Shown: one piece after another, positions 32,183 through 40,260 of the stretch | Layout: each line of letters opens with the position of its first letter | Position numbering within the stretch: position 1 is the stretch's first letter | Assembly: GCA_034435455.1 (NCBI GenBank) | Contig: DAOTXL010000061.1 | Location: 1 to 46,168, forward strand | Length of the DNA: 46,168 nucleotides | Source: DAOTXL01 sp034435455 | Lineage (GTDB): Bacteria > Chloroflexota > Anaerolineae > JAAYZQ01 | Reading direction: 5' to 3' | Program-made: the position numbers and the translations under genes | The notes under the pieces: model-generated | Told to the model about the DNA's origin: nothing | The model's database searches: none | Seen by the model: only the letters and a program-made list of their open reading frames with translations

Positions 32183-33280
32183 ATGGCCGGAGAAACCGTT
32201 TTGATCGTTGAGGACCGCCGGGAACATATCGTCTTTCTGGCCAACCAGGTGCTCAAGCCCAACGGCTACCAGGTGATGACCGCTATGGACGGCCAACGAG
32301 GGCTCAAGCGCATCCTGAACGAAAAGCCAGATCTGGTGATCCTGGATCTGAACATGCCCAAGATGGATGGCCTGGAGCTTTTGGCTGCCTTGCGTGAGCA
32401 TCAGGTGAGCATCCCCGTCATCCTGACCACTTTTTACGGCTCGGAGCAGGTGGCCCAGCGGGCTTTGCAACTGGGCGCTGCGGCTTACGTGGTCAAGCCT
32501 TTTACCGCCGAGGAGATGCTAAGAACCATCCAAAAAGCCCTGGCCGGCCGCCAATCGGCGCCGCCGGTTCCCGAACCGGAGGACACGATCCCCCTGACCC
32601 GGCAGGTGGAACGGTGGGTGCGCGATATGAACATCCTGCACCGTGTCGGCAAGGCGCTGGTGGGCCACCTGGATATGGAACGGGTCTGCAGCCGCGCCGT
32701 GGAGGCGGCCATCTATGTCGTTCGCGCCGACCATGCGTTCCTGTTCCTGACGGAGGAGGGGGGGACATCCCTGCGGCTCTATGCCACCAGAGGGCCCAAC
32801 GACCGCCACGTGCGCATCCTCGACCGGGCCGTGGACGCCGACCTGGCTGTGCAGGTGGTCAGGTCGGGCAAGGCGGTGATACAGCCCCGCTCGCAGACCG
32901 ATCCGGTTCTGACCGACATTGCCGGAGAGATTCTGGGACTCCCGATCGCCGTCCCGCTCCGCTGGCAGAACAGGATGTGGGGGGTGTTGATCGCTGCCCG
33001 CCATGCCGGCGAACCACCCTTTACCGAGGCTGACCTGGCCTGGCTTACCGGCCTGGCCGAATATGCGGCTATTGCGGTGCGCAATGCCCAGGTCTGCCGG
33101 CAGCGCGCCCGGCCCGCAGCGGCCCCTTGCCCGGATGAAGCAACCATCAAGCTGTGGCAACGGGAGATCGAGCAGGCGGCCGGGCAGTTGCAGGCCGCCG
33201 CCACAGCGCTTCAGCAACTGGCGTCTCGGATGGCAGCCGGACAGCAGGGGGCGGGTAACAACCCGCCGCAGGGTGGGTGA
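32183..33280 (+). CDS. Response-regulator receiver domain fused to a GAF domain
   Basis: A 365-residue signalling protein. The REC domain (about 1-125) has the acidic pocket EDRREH, phospho-acceptor D55 (LVILDLNMP), the switch Thr in ILTTFYG and Lys in VVKPFT. A linker is followed by a GAF domain (about 150-310: NILHRVGKALVGHLDMERVCSRAV, SGKAVIQPRSQTDPVL, AVPLRWQNRMWGVLIAARHAGEPPF). A Gln/Ala-rich coiled helix ends the protein. There is no output enzyme or DNA-binding domain, and no histidine kinase gene in the window, so it probably acts through protein partners. GGAGGGA precedes the ATG. Confidence 0.9.
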   Translation: MAGETVLIVEDRREHIVFLANQVLKPNGYQVMTAMDGQRGLKRILNEKPDLVILDLNMPKMDGLELLAALREHQVSIPVILTTFYGSEQVAQRALQLGAAAYVVKPFTAEEMLRTIQKALAGRQSAPPVPEPEDTIPLTRQVERWVRDMNILHRVGKALVGHLDMERVCSRAVEAAIYVVRADHAFLFLTEEGGTSLRLYATRGPNDRHVRILDRAVDADLAVQVVRSGKAVIQPRSQTDPVLTDIAGEILGLPIAVPLRWQNRMWGVLIAARHAGEPPFTEADLAWLTGLAEYAAIAVRNAQVCRQRARPAAAPCPDEATIKLWQREIEQAAGQLQAAATALQQLASRMAAGQQGAGNNPPQGG

Positions 33281-33303
33281 CAAACCTGCTTTACAGGGTC
33301 ACC
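33276..33303. terminator. Hairpin across two convergent stop codons
   Basis: GGTGAC (33276-33281) pairs with GTCACC (33298-33303), and CCTG (33285-33288) with CAGG (33294-33297), around CTTTA. It contains the TGA of the REC-GAF gene and the TAA of sfsA. It may act as a bidirectional transcription end, but U-tracts are missing on both sides. Confidence 0.45.
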
Positions 33304-33965
33304 GGCAGGGCACCTTCTATCTCGATCCGTCCCGGTTCGACGTGGCAGCCATAGGCGTAGAGTTCCACGCCCTGGCGGGCTGCTGCCCGCAAGGCCCGGC
33401 CAAAGGCCGGGGCCGATTCGTCGTGAGGGCGGAACCCCTGGGCGTCACCCCGCTGTACGACAAAGACCACTGCCGCCCGGTAGCCCGCCGCGACCGCCCC
33501 GGCCAGTTCCTCGACATGTCGCCTGCCCCGGACCGTGACCGCGTCGGGAAAGCAGGCCAGGCCTTTCACCAGCAGCGTCACCGATTTGACTTCCAGCAGG
33601 CAAGGGGGCCGGCCGGGGGCCTCCAACAAAAAGTCGAAACGGCTGCGGCCAAAGGACACCTCCCTGCGCACGGTCGAATAGCCTGCCAGCGGGGTCAGCC
33701 GCCCGGCGCGGAGCGCGTCCCGCACCAGAGCGTTCGGCAGCCGGGCATCCACCGATACCCACTGCCTGTTTACCTCCACCAGGCTCAGGTCGTAGCCGGT
33801 TTTGCGCCCGCTGCCCGGCCGTTCCACCAGCAGCATACGGCGGCCCGGCAACAGCAACTCGCCCAGCCGCCCCGAGTTGGGCAGGTGGGCCCCGATCTCC
33901 CGTCCGCCTACCTCTACCGTCACCCGGAAGCGGTTATCCCGGACTACAAACCGACCCTCGACCAA
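33291..33965 (-). CDS. sfsA: SfsA family protein (sugar fermentation stimulation protein homologue)
   Basis: A 224-residue protein of the SfsA family: N-terminal OB-like part (FVVRDNRFRVTVEV, HLPNSGRLGELLLPG) and a restriction-endonuclease-like C-domain with SRFDFLLE and CLLEVKSVTL, containing the D...E-x-K catalytic set. DNA or RNA processing is suggested by the fold, but the physiological role is unclear. The start is TTG at 33965, where family similarity begins; the frame stays open a little further upstream without ATG. It is the last gene of the long leftward operon, 23 nt behind rtcB. Confidence 0.9.
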   Translation of the reverse strand: MVEGRFVVRDNRFRVTVEVGGREIGAHLPNSGRLGELLLPGRRMLLVERPGSGRKTGYDLSLVEVNRQWVSVDARLPNALVRDALRAGRLTPLAGYSTVRREVSFGRSRFDFLLEAPGRPPCLLEVKSVTLLVKGLACFPDAVTVRGRRHVEELAGAVAAGYRAAVVFVVQRGDAQGFRPHDESAPAFGRALRAAARQGVELYAYGCHVEPGRIEIEGALPVTL

Positions 33966-33988
33966 GTTGACGCGGAACCCCTGGATCG

Positions 33989-35443
33989 TCAGCCTTTCAT
34001 CACTGCCAGGGGGCGCATCCTGGCCACCTTGCGGGCCAGGCCGGCACCGTGCACCACCTCGACCACGGCGTCAATGTCCTTGTAGGCTTCGGGTGCCTCC
34101 TCGGCCAGGCCGGCCATGCTCCCTGCCCGCACGTGGATGCCCTGCGCCTCCAGTTCCTGGCGCAGCGTTCCCCCGTGGATCTTTTTCTTGGCCGCAGCGC
34201 GGCTCATCGTCCGGCCGGCACCGTGGCAGGTGGAGCCAAAGGTCTCGGCCATGGCGTCGGCGGTGCCCACCAGCACGTAGGAAGCGGTCCCCATGTCGCC
34301 CGGCACCAACACCGGCTGGCCCACGGCGCGGTAGACCGAGGGCACTGCCGGGTGGCCCGGCCCAAAAGCCCGCGTCGCGCCTTTGCGGTGAATGCACAGC
34401 TTGATCTTTTTGCCGTCCACCTCGTGCTCTTCGATCTTGGCGATGTTGTGGGCCACGTCATAGACGGTGTACAGGTCAAAATCCTTGACCTTGCCGGCCA
34501 GCACCTCCTCAAAGCTGCGGCGGGCCAGGTGGGCCATGCACTGCCGGTTGGCCCAGGCAAAGTTGGCCGCCCCCACCATCGCCCCAAAGTAGCGTTTGCC
34601 CTCCGGCGAATCCAGCGGCGCGCAGACCAGCTCCCGGTCGGGCAACTGGATGTTGTATTTTTTCACCGCCGCCTGCAGGTCCCGGACATAGTCGTCGCAT
34701 ACCTGATGCCCCAACCCCCGCGAGCCGGAATGGATCTGCAACACCAGTTGCCCCTCGAACAGGCCAAAGGCGCGGGCCGCCGCCTCGTCATAGATCTCCA
34801 CCACCTCCTGGAGTTCGATAAAGTGGTTGCCTGAGCCGAGGCTGCCCACCTGTTCGCCGCCGCGTTGTTTGGCCCTGGGGCTGATGGCCGACGGATCGGC
34901 GCCCGGCATGGAACCACCTTCCTCCAGGCGCTCCAGGTCTTCCGGCCGGCCATATCCTTCCTTGACCGCCCAGGCCGCCCCCTTGAGCAGCACCTCATCC
35001 ATTTCGCGGCCCGATACCTTGCGCGTGCCGCCTCCCTCGCCCACACCGCTGGGGATGTTGCGATACAAAGCCGAAATCAGGTCGTTGATCGCCCCTTTGA
35101 CCTCTTCGGCCACCAGGTGTGAGGCCATGAGCCGCACGCCGCAGTTGATATCATACCCGACCGCTCCCGGCGAGATGACGCCATCGGGATAGCGGGTCGG
35201 CACCACGCCGCCGATGGGCGGGCCGTAGCCCTGGTGAGCATCAGGCATGACCAGCACCCGCTTGACCACGCCCGGCATGGCCGCCGTATTGACCAGTTGC
35301 TCCAGCGTCTTGTCGCGGAAGGCCAGCTCCAGCAGCTCCTCGTTGGCATAGATGCGCGCCGGCACCTTCATGTCCGCCCGGAAGCTCTTGGGCACTTCCC
35401 ATACATATCGGTCAATCCGCACCAGATCCGATTTCTTGATCAT
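33989..35443 (-). CDS. rtcB: RNA-splicing ligase RtcB
   Basis: A 484-residue GTP-dependent ligase that joins 2',3'-cyclic phosphate (or 3'-phosphate) RNA ends to 5'-OH ends. The manganese and nucleotide site is complete: D98 and C101 (GYDINCGVRL), N206/H207 (GSGNHFIEL), H238 (QIHSGSRGLGHQ), H332 (YDVAHNIA) and the guanylate-accepting H407 (CHGAGRTMSR). In other organisms archease speeds guanylation and gives multiple turnover. An archease domain is encoded at the C-terminus of the gene immediately upstream (45-nt gap), so the two proteins should be made from one mRNA. Probable roles are tRNA or rRNA repair after stress. Confidence 0.96.
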   Translation of the reverse strand: MIKKSDLVRIDRYVWEVPKSFRADMKVPARIYANEELLELAFRDKTLEQLVNTAAMPGVVKRVLVMPDAHQGYGPPIGGVVPTRYPDGVISPGAVGYDINCGVRLMASHLVAEEVKGAINDLISALYRNIPSGVGEGGGTRKVSGREMDEVLLKGAAWAVKEGYGRPEDLERLEEGGSMPGADPSAISPRAKQRGGEQVGSLGSGNHFIELQEVVEIYDEAAARAFGLFEGQLVLQIHSGSRGLGHQVCDDYVRDLQAAVKKYNIQLPDRELVCAPLDSPEGKRYFGAMVGAANFAWANRQCMAHLARRSFEEVLAGKVKDFDLYTVYDVAHNIAKIEEHEVDGKKIKLCIHRKGATRAFGPGHPAVPSVYRAVGQPVLVPGDMGTASYVLVGTADAMAETFGSTCHGAGRTMSRAAAKKKIHGGTLRQELEAQGIHVRAGSMAGLAEEAPEAYKDIDAVVEVVHGAGLARKVARMRPLAVMKG

Positions 35444-35488
35444 CTTGGGTCCTTTCCAGGGTTCAAGGTTTCCTGTGGCTTGAACCGG

Positions 35489-36850
35489 TCAAACATCAAA
35501 GGTAATGGTCGTGGACCACTCCGCCCCCTCCTGGACAATCGCCAGGTCATGGAAAGTGGCTGCTTTGATGTGTGCTTTGGTCACCGGGGCGTGGACGCCG
35601 CCCACCTGGGCCACCAGGGTTGTGTCGGTCAGCGACTCCAGGCGGGCCTCCACGAACAGCAGCCCCTCCATCTCGGTAAAAAAGAGCAGTTCGTTAAGCC
35701 AGGATACCAACAGCGTCTCCCTGTCCCAGCCCTCCAGGCGAACCTCCCGCCACTCGGTGGCTACCAGCCCCTCCAGGTCGGCCATGAGGCTGTACATCCC
35801 CTCCGCCGCACCGACGAACAGCTCCGGCAGCCCCACGGCCCACACCTGGAGAGCGCGGTCGGCCGTGTGTTCCAACTCGCGGTAGCGGTAGGGGCAGGCA
35901 GCGCCCCCCTGGCCCCTGGAGGCCGGTTCCCGGCCGTTCAGGATGTGCTGCGCAGCCTCTTTGTCTCGCCTGATTTGGGCTACCAACTCTTCGACCTTCT
36001 CAAAGCGGCGCTCATCCCGCAGCCGGGCCACAAACTCGACCACCAGGTCACAGCCATAGATATCCTGGTCAAAGTCAAAGAGATGGACCTCGACGGTTCG
36101 TTGCCCGCTGTCGAAACTGGGCCGCACGCCGACGTTGGCCACCCCCGCATACCGTTCCTCCCCCAGCCGGGCAAACACGATATAGACGCCGTTGGCCGGC
36201 ACCGCCCGTTCCGCCCGGACCTCCAGGTTGGCTGTCGGGAAGCCCAGACGACGGCCCCGTCGTGCGCCGCCCACCACCTGGCCCGACAGGGTGGGGTAGC
36301 GCCCCAGCAGGCGCGCTGCCTCTTCGACGCGGCCCTCCCGCAGCAACGCCCGGATCCGGCTGCTGGAGATCGCCTCCCCGCTGCCGGTCACCCGCTCGAT
36401 CACCTGGACCTGATAGCCCAACTCCTGTCCCAGTTCCCGCAGGTAAGGCACGTCGCCCTCGCGGTTCCGGCCCAGGGCAAAGTCAGGCCCGACCCAGAGT
36501 TCCCGCAGCCGCAGATGTCGGCTCAGCAATTGCATAAAGTCGCGGGCAGGTGTGGCCGCCATCTGGTGGTTGAAGGGCAGCAACACCAGCAGATCCACGC
36601 CGAGGGCCTCCAGCAGGGCCGCCTTCTCGCCCGGCGTGGTCAGGCTGGGTGGGGCGCGGTCTGGGGCCAGCACCGCTACCGGATGGGGATGGAAGGTAAC
36701 GACCGTCGCCAGCCGGTTGGTGTCCCTGCTGCGGGCCACTATCGCCCCGATCAGCGCCTGATGCCCCCGGTGCACCCCATCGAAAGCACCGATGGTTGCG
36801 ATGGTCTCCTGCCGCACATGGGCTCTGGCCAGATCATCTATCACATCCAT
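35489..36850 (-). CDS. ribF: Fusion of bifunctional riboflavin kinase/FAD synthetase (RibF) with archease
   Basis: A single 453-codon frame. Residues 1-about 185 are the RibF FMN adenylyltransferase (TIGAFDGVHRGHQALI at 18-33, TFHPHP, ISSSRIRALLREG). Residues about 188-305 are the riboflavin kinase domain (LSGQVVGGARRGRRLGFPTANL, GVYIVFARL, VEVHLFDFDQDIYG), complete to its final helix. After a short Gly/Arg linker (GREPASRGQGGAACP), residues 321-453 are a full archease: YRYRELEHTADRAL (D331), LPELFVGAAEGMYSLM, LLVSWLNELLF, IKAATFHDL and the terminal FDV Asp. No ATG, GTG or TTG lies in frame near the archease start, which supports a real fusion. It sits just upstream of rtcB. Confidence 0.92.
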   Translation of the reverse strand: MDVIDDLARAHVRQETIATIGAFDGVHRGHQALIGAIVARSRDTNRLATVVTFHPHPVAVLAPDRAPPSLTTPGEKAALLEALGVDLLVLLPFNHQMAATPARDFMQLLSRHLRLRELWVGPDFALGRNREGDVPYLRELGQELGYQVQVIERVTGSGEAISSSRIRALLREGRVEEAARLLGRYPTLSGQVVGGARRGRRLGFPTANLEVRAERAVPANGVYIVFARLGEERYAGVANVGVRPSFDSGQRTVEVHLFDFDQDIYGCDLVVEFVARLRDERRFEKVEELVAQIRRDKEAAQHILNGREPASRGQGGAACPYRYRELEHTADRALQVWAVGLPELFVGAAEGMYSLMADLEGLVATEWREVRLEGWDRETLLVSWLNELLFFTEMEGLLFVEARLESLTDTTLVAQVGGVHAPVTKAHIKAATFHDLAIVQEGAEWSTTITFDV

Positions 36851-36875
36851 CTTGTTTCTGTGGCGAGACCGACGT

Positions 36876-37826
36876 TCAGGCTACCTCGGCCAGGGCGTCG
36901 GCCAGGGCTTCTTCCCAGAATCGAACCTGTCCGTCCTGGAGCACCAGGACGTGGTCGGCGCGTGCCGCCTGTTCGGCCTCGGAGGTGATCTGCTCTCCGG
37001 CCACGGTTGGGATGGCCCGATACCCTGCACGCCGCAGCGCCGCCGCCCGCCTCCCGGCCCGTTCTACGTCGTATGGCTCCACCACTGCCGAGACCTCTAA
37101 CGCCAGCCATACTTCTGCATCCGGCTGTTGCCGTGGCTGCCCCCTCACCAGGGCATCCAAGAGGATCAGATCAAAGATTTGCTCCTCTGACAGATGGGCT
37201 TGCAGCCGGTCCTCGATCTCTTGTACAGAGACAACCTGCACCCGGCGCAGGAGATGGCCAAAGTAGGCATAGGCTTTGTCCCGGTAGTCCCATTCCAGTT
37301 GGCGTCCGATGAGCCTGCCCAGCCGATCCTGCACCCGCTCGAGCGTGGACGCGGTGCGCGCCTGGGCGGCGGCCAGCTCTCTGATCTGCTCCTCGGTGCG
37401 CGTCTGGGCGGCGGTCAGGCGTTCTATCGCTTCCTCCAGGCGGCTGACCCGCTCCTCGATGTGCACCTGGGCCTCGGCCAGCCGTTCGACCGTCGCCTCC
37501 AGGCGGGTCAGCCGCTCCTCGGTGCGCACCTGGGCCTCGGCCAGCCGTTCGACCGTTGCCTCCAGGCGGGTCAGCCGCTCCTCGGTGCGCGCCTGGGCGG
37601 CGGCCAGCTCCTCGACCCGTTTTTCGGTGCGCGCCTGGGCGGCGGCCAGCTCCCCGACCCGTTCCTCGGTGCGCGCCTGGGCGACGGCCAGGGTGTGGAG
37701 AGCCGCTTTCACCTCGGCAAGATCCTGGCTCATCGTCGTATATTCTTTGATCCGCTCCTCTACGGCCTTGTAGGCTATAGCGACGATAAATTCTTGCAAG
37801 GTTGGGCTGATTGTCTCTGCAGTCAT
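36876..37826 (-). CDS. Coiled-coil repeat protein with a PD-(D/E)XK-like C-terminal domain
   Basis: A 316-residue protein. After a helical start (1-35), residues about 40-175 are a long heptad coiled coil made of near-identical 14- and 21-residue units (LAAAQARTEER; LTRLEATVERLAEAQVRTEER), mirrored by 42- and 63-bp DNA repeats at about 37400-37700. The C-terminal part (about 190-316) has DAEVWLALEVSAVVEPYDVERAGRRAAALRRAGYRAIP, close to the D..LEV-x pattern of restriction-like domains of the DUF3782 type, but the final Lys is not seen, so catalysis is doubtful. The ATG at 37826 follows GGGAGG at 5 nt. It lies inside the truB-ribF part of the translation operon, where it is not expected. Confidence 0.8.
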   Translation of the reverse strand: MTAETISPTLQEFIVAIAYKAVEERIKEYTTMSQDLAEVKAALHTLAVAQARTEERVGELAAAQARTEKRVEELAAAQARTEERLTRLEATVERLAEAQVRTEERLTRLEATVERLAEAQVHIEERVSRLEEAIERLTAAQTRTEEQIRELAAAQARTASTLERVQDRLGRLIGRQLEWDYRDKAYAYFGHLLRRVQVVSVQEIEDRLQAHLSEEQIFDLILLDALVRGQPRQQPDAEVWLALEVSAVVEPYDVERAGRRAAALRRAGYRAIPTVAGEQITSEAEQAARADHVLVLQDGQVRFWEEALADALAEVA

Positions 37827-37848
37827 CTCTGCCTCCCGGATCATAGGC

Positions 37849-38874
37849 TCACTGATCTGCCCCGATGGGGTCAAGGACCTTCTTGGGTTGCCACAGGCCC
37901 GTTTCAGGCTGGAAGGCCAGGATCGCCAGAAAATCGCCCTCCAGGTTGTAGGCGCGGCACAGGGCCATGCCCTCTTTCTCCGGCGGGGGCCTGCCCCTCA
38001 CCGCCTGCCCCTGCCTGATCCGACGTGCCTCCTCGCTCCCCAGGACCATTGCCGGCCGGTCGAGAAGCGCCTCATCCACCGGCAGCAGATACTCGTTTTC
38101 CCGGCCATGCTGAAAGGCCTCTGCCAGCCGTTCCAGGCTGACCGCCTCTTCCAGGGTGAATCGCCCGCTGCGCAGCCGGACCAGCGCCGCCAGATAGGCC
38201 CCGCTGTTCAGCCGCCGGCCCAGGTCGTGGGCCAGCGACCGGATGTAGGTGCCGGGCGAGCAGGCCACTTCGCAAATGAGGGTCGGTGGCGTCCAATCCA
38301 GCAGCACAATCTCGTCAATCTCCACCGGGCGTGGTTCCAGGGCCACCGCCTCACCCTGCCGGGCCAGCCGATGCAGGGGCTGGCCCCCCCGTTTCAGGGC
38401 CGAATAGAGGGGCGGCACCTGCTCGATCGGTCCCACAAAGCTCGCCAGGGCTGCTTCGATCTCCTCCTGGCTAAAGTCAACGCGTCCGCCGCTGCTGACC
38501 ACCCGGCCGTCGGCATCGTAGGTGTCGGTGGTCAGGCCCAGGACGATGGTCGCCCGATAGCGTTTGCGGCCGGCCATCAGATATTCCGCCACACGGGTTG
38601 CCTGCCCCAGGCAGAGGAGGAGCACGCCGGTGGCCAGCGGATCGAGGGTGCCGGCGTGGCCCACCTGGCGCTGCCCGGCCATCCGCCGCACCGCCTCGAC
38701 CACGTCGTGGGAGGTCAGGCCGGCGGGCTTGTCCACGTTCAGAATGCCCGACAGGGGCACCTCTCGCCTGGGCGCGGCCCATTTGGGGCAGCTGGCAACC
38801 GATGGCCGACAGCAAGCCCTCTTCCCTGCTTCCTGCCCCTTGCCTCTTGCCTCCTGCTCATCCCGGTCGGGCAT
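37849..38874 (-). CDS. truB: tRNA pseudouridine(55) synthase TruB
   Basis: A protein of up to 341 residues that makes pseudouridine 55 in the T-loop of tRNAs. The catalytic Asp lies in VGHAGTLDPLATGVLLL, with the family start SGILNVDKPAGLTSHDVV, the VPPLYSALKRGG loop and PGTYIRSLAHDLG. Family similarity begins at residue about 40. The ATG at 38874 has a strong GGAGGT at proper distance, but the first 38 residues come from a low-complexity AGG-rich tract; GTG 38760 is an alternative start giving a normal-length protein. Confidence 0.93.
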   Translation of the reverse strand: MPDRDEQEARGKGQEAGKRACCRPSVASCPKWAAPRREVPLSGILNVDKPAGLTSHDVVEAVRRMAGQRQVGHAGTLDPLATGVLLLCLGQATRVAEYLMAGRKRYRATIVLGLTTDTYDADGRVVSSGGRVDFSQEEIEAALASFVGPIEQVPPLYSALKRGGQPLHRLARQGEAVALEPRPVEIDEIVLLDWTPPTLICEVACSPGTYIRSLAHDLGRRLNSGAYLAALVRLRSGRFTLEEAVSLERLAEAFQHGRENEYLLPVDEALLDRPAMVLGSEEARRIRQGQAVRGRPPPEKEGMALCRAYNLEGDFLAILAFQPETGLWQPKKVLDPIGADQ

Positions 38875-38894
38875 CGGCCACCTCCCCTGCGGGT

Positions 38895-39890
38895 CTAGCG
38901 TTGCCCGGCCAGGCTGGCCCGCACTTCGGCCAGCACGCGCTCCCTGACCTGCACTAGGTCACCCGTCAGCGTACACCCGGATGCCTGGGGATGCCCTCCG
39001 CCCCCCAGCTTCAACGCTACCTGGGCCACGTCCAGGCCGGGGGCTGCCCGCATGCCCACATCCACCGTCCCATCCTCCCGCTCGGTGAAGACCAACACGA
39101 CGTTGGCCTCGCGCACCCCCACCAGAAAGTTGGCCAGGCCCGAATCGCCATCCTCGCTCAGCGACCAGCGGCGGCGCATGGCGCAGGTTACCTCGGTCCA
39201 CAGGATGCCATCCTCCAGGTGCAGTTCATTCAAAACCTGACCCCATAGCCGGACAGCGGCCAGGGGGCGCTGATCCAGTGCCCGGTGGGCGATCTGGCCG
39301 AGCGACGCGCCGGCCTCCACCAGCCGCAGCACGGCGCGCATGGCTGCCTGGTCCACGTTGAGGGTGCGGAACGAACGGGTATCGGTCACAATGCCGGTCA
39401 GCAGGCAGACGGCCACCGGTTGGGTGAGGGGCCAGTGCATGGCCTCGGCCAGGGCCAACACCATCTGCGCCGTGGCCACTGCCGACGGGTCCACCCAGTT
39501 GATGGTGCCGAACCGGGTATTGGTGATATGGTGGTCTATGTTGATCAGCGGCAGCGCCGCCAGGTCCTGGCTGTAGACCTTGCCCATCCGCCGCTCGTCG
39601 CTGCAATCCAGGCTGATGACCAGGTCATACAGCCCGTCGGGCTGCCGGGCCACCTGCTCGCTGCCCGGCAGCCAGTTGTAGAGCGTCGGCACCGGGTCGG
39701 CACAGGCCAGGGTCAACTCCTTGCCCTGGGACTGCACCAGCCTGCCCAGCCCCAACAACGAGCCGATGGCGTCGCCATCCGGTGCCTCGTGGGTCACCAG
39801 CAGGAGGCGGCGGGCCGGTTCCATCTGTTGGTAGATGGCCTCGAACAGGTCCGGCCCGGATGGCTTTGTTTCGGAAGGGTCACCGCTCAT
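38895..39890 (-). CDS. nrnA: DHH/DHHA1 phosphoesterase (NrnA-like nanoRNase/pAp phosphatase)
   Basis: A 331-residue DHH-superfamily phosphodiesterase. Metal-binding motifs THEAPDGDAIGSLLGL, SLDCSDERR and NIDHHITN are followed by the DHHA1 domain with LKLGGGGHPQASG. NrnA-type enzymes degrade 2-5-nt RNAs (or c-di-AMP-derived pApA) and dephosphorylate pAp. The ATG at 39890 lies inside the rbfA 3' end (11-bp overlap). It sits between rbfA and truB, its usual place in many Gram-positive-type bacteria and Chloroflexota. Confidence 0.92.
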   Translation of the reverse strand: MSGDPSETKPSGPDLFEAIYQQMEPARRLLLVTHEAPDGDAIGSLLGLGRLVQSQGKELTLACADPVPTLYNWLPGSEQVARQPDGLYDLVISLDCSDERRMGKVYSQDLAALPLINIDHHITNTRFGTINWVDPSAVATAQMVLALAEAMHWPLTQPVAVCLLTGIVTDTRSFRTLNVDQAAMRAVLRLVEAGASLGQIAHRALDQRPLAAVRLWGQVLNELHLEDGILWTEVTCAMRRRWSLSEDGDSGLANFLVGVREANVVLVFTEREDGTVDVGMRAAPGLDVAQVALKLGGGGHPQASGCTLTGDLVQVRERVLAEVRASLAGQR

Positions 39891-40242
39891 CGTCGGCAAG
39901 GTCCCCTTTGATCTGATCGAGCAGCCGGTCAATCCGCTGGCCATAGGCCGCGCTGGTATCCGGTTCAAAAAGCAGTTGCGGCATCAGGCGCAACCGGAGC
40001 CGGCCGGCCAGTTGGCTGCGCAGGAAGCCGCTGGCATGTTCCAGCGCGGCCTGCGCCTCCTGGGTTCCCTCGGCGTTGCCCAGCACCGAGTAATAGACCC
40101 GGGCCAGCGACAGATCGGACGTGACCGTGACATCGGTGATGGTCACGCCGGTCAGCCGTGGATCGCGCACGGCGCGCATCAGGAGCAGGCTCAGCTCCCG
40201 ATGGATCAATTCGGCAATCCGGTTCAGGCGACGGGTCTTCAT
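39880..40242 (-). CDS. rbfA: Ribosome-binding factor A
   Basis: A 120-residue KH-fold protein needed for maturation of the 30S subunit and 16S rRNA 5' end. The conserved N-terminal helix RLNRIAELIHRELSLLL, DPRLTGVTITDVTVTSDLSLARVYYSVLG and the C-terminal LRLRLMPQLLFEPDTSAAYGQRID are all visible. Gene order infB-rbfA-DHH-truB is conserved across bacteria. Confidence 0.95.
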   Translation of the reverse strand: MKTRRLNRIAELIHRELSLLLMRAVRDPRLTGVTITDVTVTSDLSLARVYYSVLGNAEGTQEAQAALEHASGFLRSQLAGRLRLRLMPQLLFEPDTSAAYGQRIDRLLDQIKGDLADDER

Positions 40243-40260
40243 GGCGACGATGGCCGGCGG

